A program made the position numbers and the translations under genes. Of a stretch of 64,000 bases of DNA, positions 7,554 through 16,828 are shown piece after piece; position 1 is the stretch's first letter; each line of letters starts with the position of its first letter. The stretch is taken from contig JAVBXP010000033.1 in assembly GCA_030824495.1 (NCBI GenBank), forward strand, positions 1 through 64,000, written 5' to 3'. Origin of the DNA: a bacterium (GTDB taxonomy: Bacteria; Pseudomonadota; Alphaproteobacteria; Caulobacterales; Caulobacteraceae). Below the pieces are notes generated by a model, which was given only the letters and a program-made list of their open reading frames with translations, did no database searches and was not told where the DNA came from.

Positions 7554-8710
7554 GGGATCTCCCGCGCCGCCATGGGCAGGCCGCCGCCTTGGATCTCGGC
7601 GACGCGGACGTCGGCCGACGCGCGGCTGCGAGCCAGCCAAAGATAGAGGCCAGACGCGAGCACGATGATGGTGACGAGATCGAGCAGCCCCCAGATGATC
7701 TTCAGCGGCAGGCCGCCATAGTCGCCAAAATGCAGGGGCTGCGACAGCAGCAGGGCCTTCAGATGCCAGGGAAGGTCGGGCGTCGCGGTCACCGCGCCTG
7801 TGGCCGCATCGACCAGGACCGGCCGATAGAGCCGCTCCCCTAGCGGCGTGGCCCCGTGAACAAAGACGCCGTAGTGATGCTCGCCGCTGTAGCCGGTGCC
7901 GGGATAGCTGACATAGGCCGGCGTCATGCCGGGCGCCGCGGCGCGGGCGTCCGCCACCGCCTTGTCGATCGAGGCGAAGGGGCGGGCGGGCGTCGGCTTG
8001 TCTTGGTAGGCGGCGGTAACCTCGGCGAGTTCGTTCTTTTGCCAAGCGGCCTGGAGCGGGGAGGCGAGGGTGTTGATGGCCCCGGTCAGGCCCACGACCA
8101 GCGCCCAGCCAAGGGTGACGACGCCAAGCAGGTTGTGCAGATCTAGCCACTTCAGGCGCGAACTGCGGCTGGTGCGCACCGTCCCGAACTCCAGCTTGCG
8201 CATGAAGGGGCCGTAGATGACGAAGCCGGAAACGATGGCGGCCGCGAACAGCAACGCCATGGCCCCGAGGAACAGCGTGCCCGGCAGGCCGACGAAGAGG
8301 TCGGTGTGCAGGCGAAGGATGAAGTACATCACGCCTTCATTGAACTGCGGGACGGGCAGCACTTCGCCCGTGTAGGCGTGCATGACGACGGTGTGCATTT
8401 GCGGCGGCGGCGTGTCTGGCCGCGCGCCGGTGTTCACATAGACGGTGGGGGCGTGGTCATCCCAGCCCAGGAACAGCGGCACGTCGCCCGGATACTGCGC
8501 CAAGGCCTGTGCGACCAGGACGTCCAGGTTGATCGGTTTGGCCCCTGGCTGCGGCGCGCTGACCTCGGGTTCGGCTCCGGCCAGATGATTGATCTCCTCG
8601 TAGAAGATCAGGGGTAGGCCTGTGAGGCAGAGCAGCAGCAGGAACAGCGTGCAGACGAGGCTGGTCCACTTGTGGACCAGGAACCAGGTTTTCATCGTTG
8701 CACGCTGCAT
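7550..8710 (-). CDS. PepSY-associated transmembrane protein (PepSY_TM family)
   Basis: 386 aa with four main hydrophobic segments: an N-terminal anchor after MKTWFLVHKWTSL, two central ones, and a C-terminal one (VTIIVLASGLYLWLAR), separated by PepSY-type periplasmic regions. This architecture is typical of inner-membrane proteins encoded next to TonB-dependent siderophore receptors, some of which are thought to be ferric reductases. Histidines inside or near membrane segments (HKW, LHTDLF, LHNLLG, PLHFGDYGG) agree with haem or metal binding. The gene starts 12 bases after the receptor gene. ATG at 8710 was used; ATG at 8695 is also possible. Confidence 0.88.
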   Translation of the reverse strand: MQRATMKTWFLVHKWTSLVCTLFLLLLCLTGLPLIFYEEINHLAGAEPEVSAPQPGAKPINLDVLVAQALAQYPGDVPLFLGWDDHAPTVYVNTGARPDTPPPQMHTVVMHAYTGEVLPVPQFNEGVMYFILRLHTDLFVGLPGTLFLGAMALLFAAAIVSGFVIYGPFMRKLEFGTVRTSRSSRLKWLDLHNLLGVVTLGWALVVGLTGAINTLASPLQAAWQKNELAEVTAAYQDKPTPARPFASIDKAVADARAAAPGMTPAYVSYPGTGYSGEHHYGVFVHGATPLGERLYRPVLVDAATGAVTATPDLPWHLKALLLSQPLHFGDYGGLPLKIIWGLLDLVTIIVLASGLYLWLARSRASADVRVAEIQGGGLPMAAREIP

Positions 8711-8722
8711 GACCCGCGAACC

Positions 8723-10804
8723 CTAGAAGCGATAGCCGAGGGTGGCGATCACATTGCGGCCGTTGCCGGTGAAGCAGTCACCGAATGCGCGGCACGGGGA
8801 GTAGTAGGTCTTGTCGAACAGGTTTGTGGCGTTGACTGAGAGCGACCAAGCGTTCCAGTCCACCGCCACCAGGGCGTCGGCCAGGGTGTAGCTGGGGGTC
8901 TTCAAGGTTCCGGCGACACCCGTGGAGATCGTCGAGCCGACATACCGCACCCCAAGGCCGGTGCGAAGCGAGACCTCGTCGTTCAGCCGCCAGGTCTTCA
9001 CGCCCCAAGCGGAGGCGAGGTCCTTTGGCGTATCGCTGAGCTGGACGCCGATCTCCTCGGCGAAGGTCGATTTGGTGACCTCGGCCTTCGTGTAGCTATA
9101 GCTGGCGGTCACATAGAAGCTGTCGGTCACGGCGGTGGAGGCCTCAAGCTCGAAGCCTTTGGATTCCACTTCGCCGGTCTGGACCGTGTTCAGCACATTG
9201 TCCGGGTCGTTGGTCGGACGGTTGGTCTCAGTGATCTTGTAGCCGGCGAGGGTCACCAGGGTCGTCAAGTTCGGCTGCCACTTCAGACCGCCCTCGTACT
9301 GGCTGCCTTTCTGGGGCTTGAAGCTGTCGCCGTAGAAGTCGAGCCCTCCGACCGGCAGGAAGCTTTCAGTGTAGCTGAAATAGGGCGAGAGGCCGTAGGC
9401 GAGGTCGAAGATCACGCCGGCGCGATAGGTCGTGGCGTGATCGACGAACTCCTCGTCGGATCCGACCTGGGATTCGGCCCGGTCGCGACGTGCGCCGAGG
9501 ACGATCGAGACGCGGTCGGCGAAGCGGATCTGGTCCTGCAGATAGACGCCGACCTGACTCTGCTTCAGCGTGCCGAGCGGCGCCAGTTCTGGCGCAATGA
9601 AGTCGCCATAGACCGGGGCGAAGATGTCGATGTCGGCCACCGGCCCAAAGCCGCTGTTCTGCTTCTCACGATTGTCGAGATAGTCGACGCCGACCAGGAC
9701 CTTGTGGGTGAAGGCGCCGGTGGCGACATCCCAGACCAGATGATTGTCGGTGGTGAAGGTGCGGGTGTCGGATTCGACCGCATAGGCGCTGCGCGCGACG
9801 CGGCGTTGGTCGGCGTCAACGAACGGATCGGTGGGGTTCGAATAGACGTCCGGATAGATCTCGTTGAAGACCGCGCTGGCCTCGACATAACGGATGCCGC
9901 TGGAGAACTTCAGGCTGCTCGAGAAGCTGTGATCCGTCAGCAGGGTGATAGCGGCCTGGTCGGTGTCGAGCTTGTCGTAGCCCGGCTCACCCAGGAATGT
10001 GCGGCTGTCCATGCGTCGGCCAGGAGGCGCCTTCAAGGTCGCGACCACCGGCAGGAACTGCTGGCTCGAGGCGGTCTTGTCCTGCTGGTAGAGGCCCAGG
10101 AGCGTGAAGCTGGTGGCGTCGCTTGCCCGCCAGGTCAGCGAGGGCGCCACGACGAAGCGGTCGTCGCGGATCTCGCGGGTTTGCATGTCGGAGTCGCGGC
10201 CGACGGCGACGATGCGGCCTGCCAGGCTGTCGGACGCCAGCGGGCCGGTTACGTCGATCTGGAACTGTTTGCGATTGAACGAGCCGTACTGGGCCGAGAC
10301 CTCGCCGCCGGCCTCCCAGAGCGGGCGCTTGCTGGCGACGTTCACGACCCCGCCGGTGGATCCCGCGCCGTACAGCATCGAGGAGGGACCACGCAGCAGT
10401 TCGACGCGGTCCAGGGTGAAGACCTCGTTGCGCGGGATCAGGCTGTAGCCGAACAGGGTCCGCATCCCGTCCTTGTACTGGGTGGCGTAGAAGCCGCGCA
10501 CGACAGGCTGGTCCTGCCGGGTGTCGAGGCCGAACGCCTCGGCGGTGACCCCGGCCGAATAGCGCAGCGTCTCCTGCAGGGTCAGGGCGCCCCGGTCGGC
10601 GATCTGGGCCGCGGTGACGACGCTGATCGATTGCGGCGTCTCGATCAGGGCGGTGTCAGTCTTGGTGGCGGTGGTGGCGCGGGTGGCTGTGACCAGCAAC
10701 TCGCCGACCTGGACTTCTTGAGCGTGGGCGACGCCCGTCAGGCTGATCGACGATACGGCCGCGAGGAGGATGGCTTGGCGGCGGAAACGCAGGGGCGTCA
10801 GCAT
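8723..10804 (-). CDS. TonB-dependent siderophore receptor
   Basis: Outer-membrane gated beta-barrel of 693 aa. A signal peptide ends near VAHAQ (about residue 29). The plug domain has ETPQSISVV, QETLRYSAGV, VVRGF, DRVELLRGPSSMLYG and GGVVNVASKRP, the classic siderophore-receptor pattern, and the chain ends in the aromatic LGYRF needed for Bam recognition. It imports ferric chelates using TonB energy; the ligand cannot be read from sequence. It is the first gene of an operon with the PepSY protein and the 60-aa protein. A GGAG ribosome site and a Fur-like box lie upstream. Confidence 0.95.
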   Translation of the reverse strand: MLTPLRFRRQAILLAAVSSISLTGVAHAQEVQVGELLVTATRATTATKTDTALIETPQSISVVTAAQIADRGALTLQETLRYSAGVTAEAFGLDTRQDQPVVRGFYATQYKDGMRTLFGYSLIPRNEVFTLDRVELLRGPSSMLYGAGSTGGVVNVASKRPLWEAGGEVSAQYGSFNRKQFQIDVTGPLASDSLAGRIVAVGRDSDMQTREIRDDRFVVAPSLTWRASDATSFTLLGLYQQDKTASSQQFLPVVATLKAPPGRRMDSRTFLGEPGYDKLDTDQAAITLLTDHSFSSSLKFSSGIRYVEASAVFNEIYPDVYSNPTDPFVDADQRRVARSAYAVESDTRTFTTDNHLVWDVATGAFTHKVLVGVDYLDNREKQNSGFGPVADIDIFAPVYGDFIAPELAPLGTLKQSQVGVYLQDQIRFADRVSIVLGARRDRAESQVGSDEEFVDHATTYRAGVIFDLAYGLSPYFSYTESFLPVGGLDFYGDSFKPQKGSQYEGGLKWQPNLTTLVTLAGYKITETNRPTNDPDNVLNTVQTGEVESKGFELEASTAVTDSFYVTASYSYTKAEVTKSTFAEEIGVQLSDTPKDLASAWGVKTWRLNDEVSLRTGLGVRYVGSTISTGVAGTLKTPSYTLADALVAVDWNAWSLSVNATNLFDKTYYSPCRAFGDCFTGNGRNVIATLGYRF

Positions 10805-10855
10805 GAAAGGCTCCGATCTAGGGTGGCCTTCGTCTAGCGCTGAGTGTGCAGGGGC

Positions 10856-10870
10856 TGCAAGTCGTTCGCA
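10856..10870. promoter_or_regulatory. Fur-like operator candidate upstream of the TonB receptor
   Basis: On the minus strand the site reads TGCGAACGACTTGCA, an imperfect inverted repeat (TGCrA/TyGCA) 52 bases before the receptor start. It resembles alphaproteobacterial iron-responsive boxes built on TTGC/GCAA arms. Its position would allow repression by Fur-iron. The palindrome is weak in the middle. Confidence 0.4.
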
Positions 10871-10945
10871 ATTTCAATCGCATAAGTCTGTGCGACTGTG
10901 GTTTTCGGCCCATGGTGACGGTGTGGAGCCGCCTGTCTCGGCCTT

Positions 10946-11947
10946 CTAGGCCGCGCGCCGTTCTGCGATGTTGTGGGCCATTCGGATCGCCGCGATCAGG
11001 CTGTCCGGCCGCGCTAGGCCACGGCCGGCGATGTCGAAGGCGGTGCCGTGGTCGGGCGAGGTGCGGACGATGGGCAAGCCGAGCGTCAAGTTCACGCCGC
11101 CCCAAAAGTCCAGCATCTTGACCGGGATGAGGGCCTGATCGTGATACATGCAGACCACGGCGTCGAACTTGGCGCGCGCCGCCTGGTGGAACAGGCTGTC
11201 GGCCGGTGTCGGGCCCTTGGCGTCGATGCCGCGCTCCCGAAGCGCCGCCACCGCCGGAGCGATAATCTCCACCTCTTCACGGCCAATCGAGCCGTCTTCG
11301 CCCGCGTGCGGATTGAAGCCGGCGACGGCGAGGCGCGGCGCCTCGATCCCGAAGTCGCTGCGCAGGGCCTGGGCCGTCACCATTCCGGCGTTGACGATCT
11401 TGTCCACGCTCAGCAGTCCGCCGACCTTCGACAGCGGCTCATGCACCGTGACCAGCGTGGTGCGCAGGCCCTCGACGGCCAACATCATGATCGGCCCGCG
11501 GGCGCCCTGGTAGTTGGCGCTGGCGGTGAGTTCGCCCAGAAATTCGGTATGGCCTGGAAACTGAAAGCCGGCCTCATAGAGCGGCGCCTTGGCGATCGGG
11601 GCGGTGACTAGGCCGCTGACCGCGCCGGACAGCGCCAGGCCGGCGCCGGTCTCGATCCATCGGATGATGGCCGGAGCGGCGGCCGATGACGGTTGGCCGG
11701 CGACGACCGGGCTGCGAAGCGGGATGTCGAGGACCGGCAGCGCTTGGCCAAAGACCTCAGCGCCTTGCTTGGGCGTGGTCACGCGCCGAACCATGTGCAT
11801 GCCCGAGCCGGAGGCCGAAGCCAAAGCCTGGAAGTCGCCGACCACCACGAAGGCGGGGCCTGAAGCGCGCAGTTGGCTCCAGGCCTTGAAGACGATCTCA
11901 GGGCCGATCCCGGCGGGATCGCCCAGGGTCAGGGCGAGCGGGCTCAC
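10946..11947 (-). CDS. pdxA: 4-hydroxythreonine-4-phosphate dehydrogenase PdxA
   Basis: Oxidises 4-phosphohydroxy-L-threonine in the DXP-dependent pyridoxal 5'-phosphate pathway (zinc and NAD dependent). The 333-aa protein shows LTLGDPAGIGPEI at the N-terminus, FPGHTEFL with a metal/substrate His, GFNPHAGEDG, CMYHDQALIPVK with the second metal His, and RTSPDHGTAFDIAG near the end. All are standard PdxA motifs. It starts with GTG overlapping the surA stop (GTGA), so it is coupled to surA. Confidence 0.96.
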   Translation of the reverse strand: MSPLALTLGDPAGIGPEIVFKAWSQLRASGPAFVVVGDFQALASASGSGMHMVRRVTTPKQGAEVFGQALPVLDIPLRSPVVAGQPSSAAAPAIIRWIETGAGLALSGAVSGLVTAPIAKAPLYEAGFQFPGHTEFLGELTASANYQGARGPIMMLAVEGLRTTLVTVHEPLSKVGGLLSVDKIVNAGMVTAQALRSDFGIEAPRLAVAGFNPHAGEDGSIGREEVEIIAPAVAALRERGIDAKGPTPADSLFHQAARAKFDAVVCMYHDQALIPVKMLDFWGGVNLTLGLPIVRTSPDHGTAFDIAGRGLARPDSLIAAIRMAHNIAERRAA

Positions 11948-13305
11948 CGGGTCTCGATCGTCGCCGAGTTCCGCAAGTCGCGCATATAGCGCCGGGCGAT
12001 CATGCTGAGTTGCTGGCCAAACAGCCGGCTCTCGATTTGCTCGGCGGTGACCTGTTCACCGCCGGCGCCGCGCTTGGAGCAGACCGCGAGGATATGGAGA
12101 CCCGCATTGGTGCGGATCGGCTGAGAAAGCTGGCCCGGTCCCAGGGTCTCAACGGCTTGGCGGAAGGCGGGGGCCAGATCCTTGATCTCGGCCTCGCCAA
12201 GATCGCCGGCCACGACGCCGTTGACCGTGCTGGCCTTGGCTTCGAGGTCGCCGCACCCGGTGACCTGACCACGCAGGGTTTCAAGCGTCGCGGTCGCAGC
12301 GGCGATTTGGCCTTCGGTGGCGTTCTGCGGCAGAGCGACAGCAGCTTGCTTCAGGCTGACCAGGGTGGCCGAGCCACCGGCGCGCTTTTCACGCAGATAG
12401 ATGATGTAGACCCCGTCCCGAACCTGAATAGGCTGGGACAGTTGGCCAGGGCGCATCTGTTCCAGCGCCGCGTCGATCTCCGGCGCCATTTCGCCGGCGG
12501 TGATCCAGCCGGCGTCGCCGCCGTTCGCCGCGGTCGCCGACGCCGAGAATTGCCGGGCGACGGCTGGGAAGGGCGCGCCCTGCTGCATCTGGTTCACCAG
12601 CTGCGCAGCGCCGGTCATGGCGGTCTCCATGCCGCCGACGCGGTTGGCGTCGAGGAACACTTCGCTGATTTGGTACTGCGGCTTGGAGGCGGCCGCTTCC
12701 ATGCGTTGCTGCACGGCCTTCACCTGATCCTCGCCGACCCGCAGGCGCGAGCCGTAGCGGCCGCGGATCCAGCGCTGCCAGCTGACCTGGGCGCGGATCT
12801 GTTCTTTGAGGGTGACGATCCCGATGCCTTGGGACTGCAGGGAGGCGATGAATTGCTCTGCGCTGAGGTTGTTGCTCTTCGCCATGTCGGCGATTTCTTC
12901 GTTCAGCTCCTCGTCGCTGGCGATGATCGAGATCTTCTGATCCTTCTCCTGACGGCGCAGTTCCTGGATCTGCAGTCGTTCATCGACGAGGGAGATCAGA
13001 GCTTCGCGCTGAAACTGCGGAATGTTCTCCTGGGTCGGCTGGATCCCGGATGTCGCGATCAGCAGGCGCATTCGCTGGGCGAGGTCGTAGGTCGAAATGA
13101 TCTGGTCGTTGACCACGGCGGCCACCGATTCACTGAGGCCGGCAGGCGGCGCAGCAGGCGGGACTGCCGGAGCCGCCGAAGCCGCAGGAGCTTGGGCCGC
13201 AGGAGCCTGGGCCAGGGCGTAGGGGGGCGCGGCTGCGGCCGCGAAGGCCGCCGCCAAGACGACGCCGCGCGCCGCGAGGCCCGTGACTTTGCGCGCGCGG
13301 TTCAT
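11944..13305 (-). CDS. surA: Periplasmic chaperone/peptidyl-prolyl isomerase SurA
   Basis: SurA escorts unfolded outer-membrane proteins to the Bam complex. Using the ATG at 13305 gives 453 aa with a signal peptide (about 1-32, Ala rich, ending ALA-Q). A SurA N-terminal chaperone domain follows (VAAVVNDQIISTYDLAQR about 62-79), then two parvulin-like regions (YQISEVFL to YIIYLREKRAG; LGPGQLSQPIRTNAGLHI) and a C-terminal helix. An Ala/Pro-rich linker follows the signal peptide. It lies between lptD (58-base gap) and pdxA (overlap), the common lptD-surA-pdxA order. Confidence 0.93.
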   Translation of the reverse strand: MNRARKVTGLAARGVVLAAAFAAAAAPPYALAQAPAAQAPAASAAPAVPPAAPPAGLSESVAAVVNDQIISTYDLAQRMRLLIATSGIQPTQENIPQFQREALISLVDERLQIQELRRQEKDQKISIIASDEELNEEIADMAKSNNLSAEQFIASLQSQGIGIVTLKEQIRAQVSWQRWIRGRYGSRLRVGEDQVKAVQQRMEAAASKPQYQISEVFLDANRVGGMETAMTGAAQLVNQMQQGAPFPAVARQFSASATAANGGDAGWITAGEMAPEIDAALEQMRPGQLSQPIQVRDGVYIIYLREKRAGGSATLVSLKQAAVALPQNATEGQIAAATATLETLRGQVTGCGDLEAKASTVNGVVAGDLGEAEIKDLAPAFRQAVETLGPGQLSQPIRTNAGLHILAVCSKRGAGGEQVTAEQIESRLFGQQLSMIARRYMRDLRNSATIETR

Positions 13306-13363
13306 GGGTGAGGTCTTCCTTAGCGTATAGCCGTAGCGGGCGGCCGGCGTGCGGTCGCGGTTG

Positions 13364-15664
13364 TCAGTTGCCATATAACGGTTCGCCCAATGTGGCGAGG
13401 GTTAGGCGGACGGTGATGGACTCAGACGGACCCAGGCGACCGCGTAGGGTGTCTTCCTTGCGATAGATGACGTCGATGCGGGTGCATTCGTCGGTGTAGA
13501 ACACGCCGAGATCGCGGATAACCCAAGCATCTTCAACTAGGTCCCGGTTGCCGTAGGCCGTCACGCCCCAGTTCTTGGTGAGTTTGAGCTGGCCGCCCAG
13601 ATCGAGGTTTTCGACCTTGTCATTGTTGGGGTTGGCGCGGTCGCGCAGGTAGCGGACGTAGCCGTTGCCCCACTTGTTCGAGACGTTCATGCCCATCTCG
13701 GCGCGGGCCACTTCAAGATCGTCGTCAAGGCGCGCCCGGGTGAAGAGCGACACGCCGCGCAAGGGTTCGGCGTTGACCGCGACAACCCAGTCCGAAGCTT
13801 TCGAACGCAGGCCGCTCTGTTCGGTGAAGATGTCGTTGGTTTCGGTGCGCAACGAGCGACCGATCAACAGGCTGGCGCGTCGCCCGTCGTCCCACAGGAT
13901 CGAGGCGCGGCCGCCGACGTTGGCGCGAATTCCATCCTCGTAGAGGTCGTAGCCGGGGAACTTGTTCGCGCGGAACAGGTTCGTGTCGTCGAACTCGAAG
14001 GCGATCGAGTCTTCGTTGAGATAGATCGGGTCGCCGTTGGCGTCGCGGCCCAGTTCGACCTGCTTCACATCGGGCGATAGGGCCACTTGAACCATCGGTT
14101 CAATAACTGCCGTGAAGTCTTTGAAACGACGGAAGAATGGATAGCTGACATCAGCGCCGACTACGCCAACGGCGCGCGCCATGCTGTCAGACGTAGAGCC
14201 TGACGCGACGCCAGCGATATTGTCATCCACGCCATAGGCGTCGATGCGAGCCTGAGCGTACGGCGAGACCCGGAGTCCGCCGGCGCTGGTGTATGTCGCG
14301 CGCCAATCGAGCTCGCCGGTGGCGCGGCGGCTGTCGAGGCCAGGCAGGTGCTCCGGCGGCGCGTTGAAGGGCGATTGATCCCGCGTGAGCGCGACGGCGC
14401 TGGCTCGCATCCGCAAGCGGCCGCCTGCGATCTGCGGCGTGGCTTCGAACCGCGACTCGATCAGCGGCGCGGCGATCGGGAAGGTGCGATCGTTGTCTTC
14501 TGGGCGCAGACCCTGGATCGTGAAGGCGGCGATCGACAGGTATGAAGTCTGGTTCTGACGAACCGCATAGAGCTGGCTGATCAGGCGGCGGTCGTCGGCG
14601 ACATAGAGCCCGCGATTCTCGTAGACGCCGCCGATGTCGTACTTGTCGAACAGCAGATCGTCGGAGGTGCGCTCTGCGGTGAAGCCCCAGAGCCAATCTT
14701 CATTGAGCGCGAAGGCGCCGGCGCTGAGAATGTAGCTGCGCGAGGTCCGGTCGTTGACGGTCTGACCGGCCGCTGCGGCGATGTCCTTGTCGTAGGTGTA
14801 GCCGAAGCGGGCGTTGAGCGCGCCGGAGTAGAACCGCTTGCGGAATTCGCCATTAAGGAATGGCGCAACTTTCGTGTTAACTTGGGGGCTTAGCGTCAAA
14901 TCCGAAGATGGCGAAAGCACAAATAGATAGGGCTGCTCGTAAGACAGACCGCGGCGCTCGGACACCGAGACTTCCGGCGGAAGCAGGCCCGACTTGCGCT
15001 CAGCCTGCGGATCGGGATGCCAGAACACCGGCAGATAGATCAACGGCACGCCCATGATCTGGATCACGGCGTTGCGATAGTAGACGAGCTGGCGGTCCCG
15101 ATCCTGCACGACGTGATCGGCCTTGATCGACCAGGTGGGCGCCTTCGGAGCGCCATCAGGCGCGCAGATGTCGCAAGGCGTGTAGATGGCGCGGTTGAGT
15201 TCGTTGACCCGGTCGTTGCGGTGGATCGCGCTGGCGGCCGCCATCTTGATGTTCTGGGGCAGACGCGAGGAGAAGCCGGTCGCCACGCCGGCCTTCATCT
15301 GATCGTCGAGCACGAGTTCGTCGGCGAATTGAACCGAGCCGTCAGCGTTGATGATCGTCGTGTCGCCCTTGGCGCGCATGACGCCCTTGGCTTCGTCGTA
15401 GATCAGCTCGTTGGCGCGCAGGGTGCGGCCCTGGTAGCGGACCTCCACATTGCCGCGCGCCGTGGTGACCTTGTTCTTGTCATCTCGGATGACAAGGTCG
15501 GCCTCCATGTACAGTTCGCCTTCGGCGAGACCGTCAGGGGAGGGCGCAGCGACGCGCGCCGCTTCCTGGGCTTGAGCGTCATACGCCCCGCCGGCGAGGA
15601 CCACGAGAGCGACGCCTGCGAGCAGGGCGCGCTTGGCCGAGGCTGAACGCCTGCCGAAACTCAT
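13364..15664 (-). CDS. lptD: LPS-assembly outer-membrane protein LptD
   Basis: LptD with LptE inserts lipopolysaccharide into the outer leaflet. The 766-aa protein has a signal peptide ending near AQAQ, an N-terminal jellyroll of LptA type (EADLVIRDDKNKVTTARG; AKGDTTII), and a large C-terminal barrel with LPPEVSVSERRG and PYLFVLSP. Cysteines are present as CDIC (about residues 163-166) and in YTDEC near the end, compatible with the interdomain disulfides that activate LptD. It is the first gene of lptD-surA-pdxA and follows lptG by 60 bases. Confidence 0.95.
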   Translation of the reverse strand: MSFGRRSASAKRALLAGVALVVLAGGAYDAQAQEAARVAAPSPDGLAEGELYMEADLVIRDDKNKVTTARGNVEVRYQGRTLRANELIYDEAKGVMRAKGDTTIINADGSVQFADELVLDDQMKAGVATGFSSRLPQNIKMAAASAIHRNDRVNELNRAIYTPCDICAPDGAPKAPTWSIKADHVVQDRDRQLVYYRNAVIQIMGVPLIYLPVFWHPDPQAERKSGLLPPEVSVSERRGLSYEQPYLFVLSPSSDLTLSPQVNTKVAPFLNGEFRKRFYSGALNARFGYTYDKDIAAAAGQTVNDRTSRSYILSAGAFALNEDWLWGFTAERTSDDLLFDKYDIGGVYENRGLYVADDRRLISQLYAVRQNQTSYLSIAAFTIQGLRPEDNDRTFPIAAPLIESRFEATPQIAGGRLRMRASAVALTRDQSPFNAPPEHLPGLDSRRATGELDWRATYTSAGGLRVSPYAQARIDAYGVDDNIAGVASGSTSDSMARAVGVVGADVSYPFFRRFKDFTAVIEPMVQVALSPDVKQVELGRDANGDPIYLNEDSIAFEFDDTNLFRANKFPGYDLYEDGIRANVGGRASILWDDGRRASLLIGRSLRTETNDIFTEQSGLRSKASDWVVAVNAEPLRGVSLFTRARLDDDLEVARAEMGMNVSNKWGNGYVRYLRDRANPNNDKVENLDLGGQLKLTKNWGVTAYGNRDLVEDAWVIRDLGVFYTDECTRIDVIYRKEDTLRGRLGPSESITVRLTLATLGEPLYGN

Positions 15665-15724
15665 GAAGCTCAGGATCCCCTCAACGCGGTTCGAAGCCGA
15701 TGCATAGCCGGGTCAGCCGGCGAT

Positions 15725-16828
15725 TCAACCGTCTTCGGTGTAGCAGAGCAGTGCAAGCCCCGACAGCAGGGCGACGATAGGTGGCGCCCAGGCCGCAGCG
15801 AATAGCGGAATGATGTCGGCGTTGGCCAAGGCGCCGGAGAACTCGTTGAAGAAGAAGACGACGAAACCAAGGCCTACGCCAGCCCCAGCCAGGCCAGCCA
15901 ATCCGCCCAGGCGGGCCAGTCGCAATGAGAACGCCGCGGCGAGAATCAGCATCGCGGCGAAGAGGATGGGCGTGGCCAGCAATTGCTGAAAACGCAGCCG
16001 GTAACCGTTGGCCGAAAAACCTGCTTGCTCGGTCAGGCGTATGGCGTCGGGCAGACGCCAGAACGACACCGATTCCGGCGCGGCGAACCGCTCCATCGCC
16101 GACTCAGCGTCCAGGGTCGAGCGAATGGAGAGTGATTCTGAGCGAACCGAGCTTTCCCCAGCGGCGGCCTCGCGCACGTCGGTCAGCTTCCAGTAGCCGG
16201 GATAGAGCTGGGCCTCGGCCGCTTCTAGGCGGCGCTTGAACTCCGGAATGCCCTGCTTGTTCTTCTGGTAGACGAACAGCGAGACGCCCGTCAGCCGCAC
16301 ACGGCCCTGGGCGGTGTCGCGCTGCTTGGCGTGGATGACCATCTGGGTGCGATCATCGCCCTGGCGCAGCCAGACCTCTTTGGGCGCGTCGGTGAGATAG
16401 TTCTCCATCAGGTTCGCGCGGTCGGATTCGTACCGGGCGCTGAAGGCCGCGGCGAGCGGGTTGAGCAGGGTGACCGTCAGGACGCCGATCGCGAACGCTG
16501 CGGCGGCGGACGGCAGAATGAACCGCCACGCCGATATGCCGGCCGCTCGCATCGCCACCAGCTCCGAGCGCCGATTGAGGCCGACATAGGCTCCCATCCC
16601 CCCGAACAGGAACACAAACGGCAACAGCAGCACGACGATCGAGGGGGTCTGCAGCAAGGTCAGGATGAAGAGCTGGGCGACGCCCACATCGGCCCGCACC
16701 GCGACCTCGCGGGAGAGGTTCACGAACGACACCAGAGTGATCACCGCAGCGATCACGGCCAAGGCGGCGCCGACGCTGGCCAGGGTCCGGCCCATGACAT
16801 ATCGCTCAAGTTTGCCGGCCCCGATCAT
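15725..16828 (-). CDS. lptG: LPS export ABC transporter permease LptG
   Basis: One of the two permease subunits of the LptB2FG complex that extracts LPS from the inner membrane. It is 367 aa, with an N-terminal amphipathic segment (LERYVMGRTL), three N-terminal membrane segments, a periplasmic jellyroll in the middle (about 100-270) and three C-terminal membrane segments. The cytoplasmic coupling stretch RRSELVAMRAAGIS, which contacts LptB, is clear. It overlaps lptF by four bases (ATGA). Confidence 0.93.
   Translation of the reverse strand: MIGAGKLERYVMGRTLASVGAALAVIAAVITLVSFVNLSREVAVRADVGVAQLFILTLLQTPSIVVLLLPFVFLFGGMGAYVGLNRRSELVAMRAAGISAWRFILPSAAAAFAIGVLTVTLLNPLAAAFSARYESDRANLMENYLTDAPKEVWLRQGDDRTQMVIHAKQRDTAQGRVRLTGVSLFVYQKNKQGIPEFKRRLEAAEAQLYPGYWKLTDVREAAAGESSVRSESLSIRSTLDAESAMERFAAPESVSFWRLPDAIRLTEQAGFSANGYRLRFQQLLATPILFAAMLILAAAFSLRLARLGGLAGLAGAGVGLGFVVFFFNEFSGALANADIIPLFAAAWAPPIVALLSGLALLCYTEDG

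Noticed and set aside
9437..10837. 466-codon plus-strand frame opposite the TonB receptor
   Set aside because: Antisense shadow of a clear TonB-receptor gene, with no domain or ribosome site.
12010..13311. 433-codon plus-strand frame opposite surA
   Set aside because: Antisense shadow of SurA; its composition follows codon-position GC bias of the real gene.
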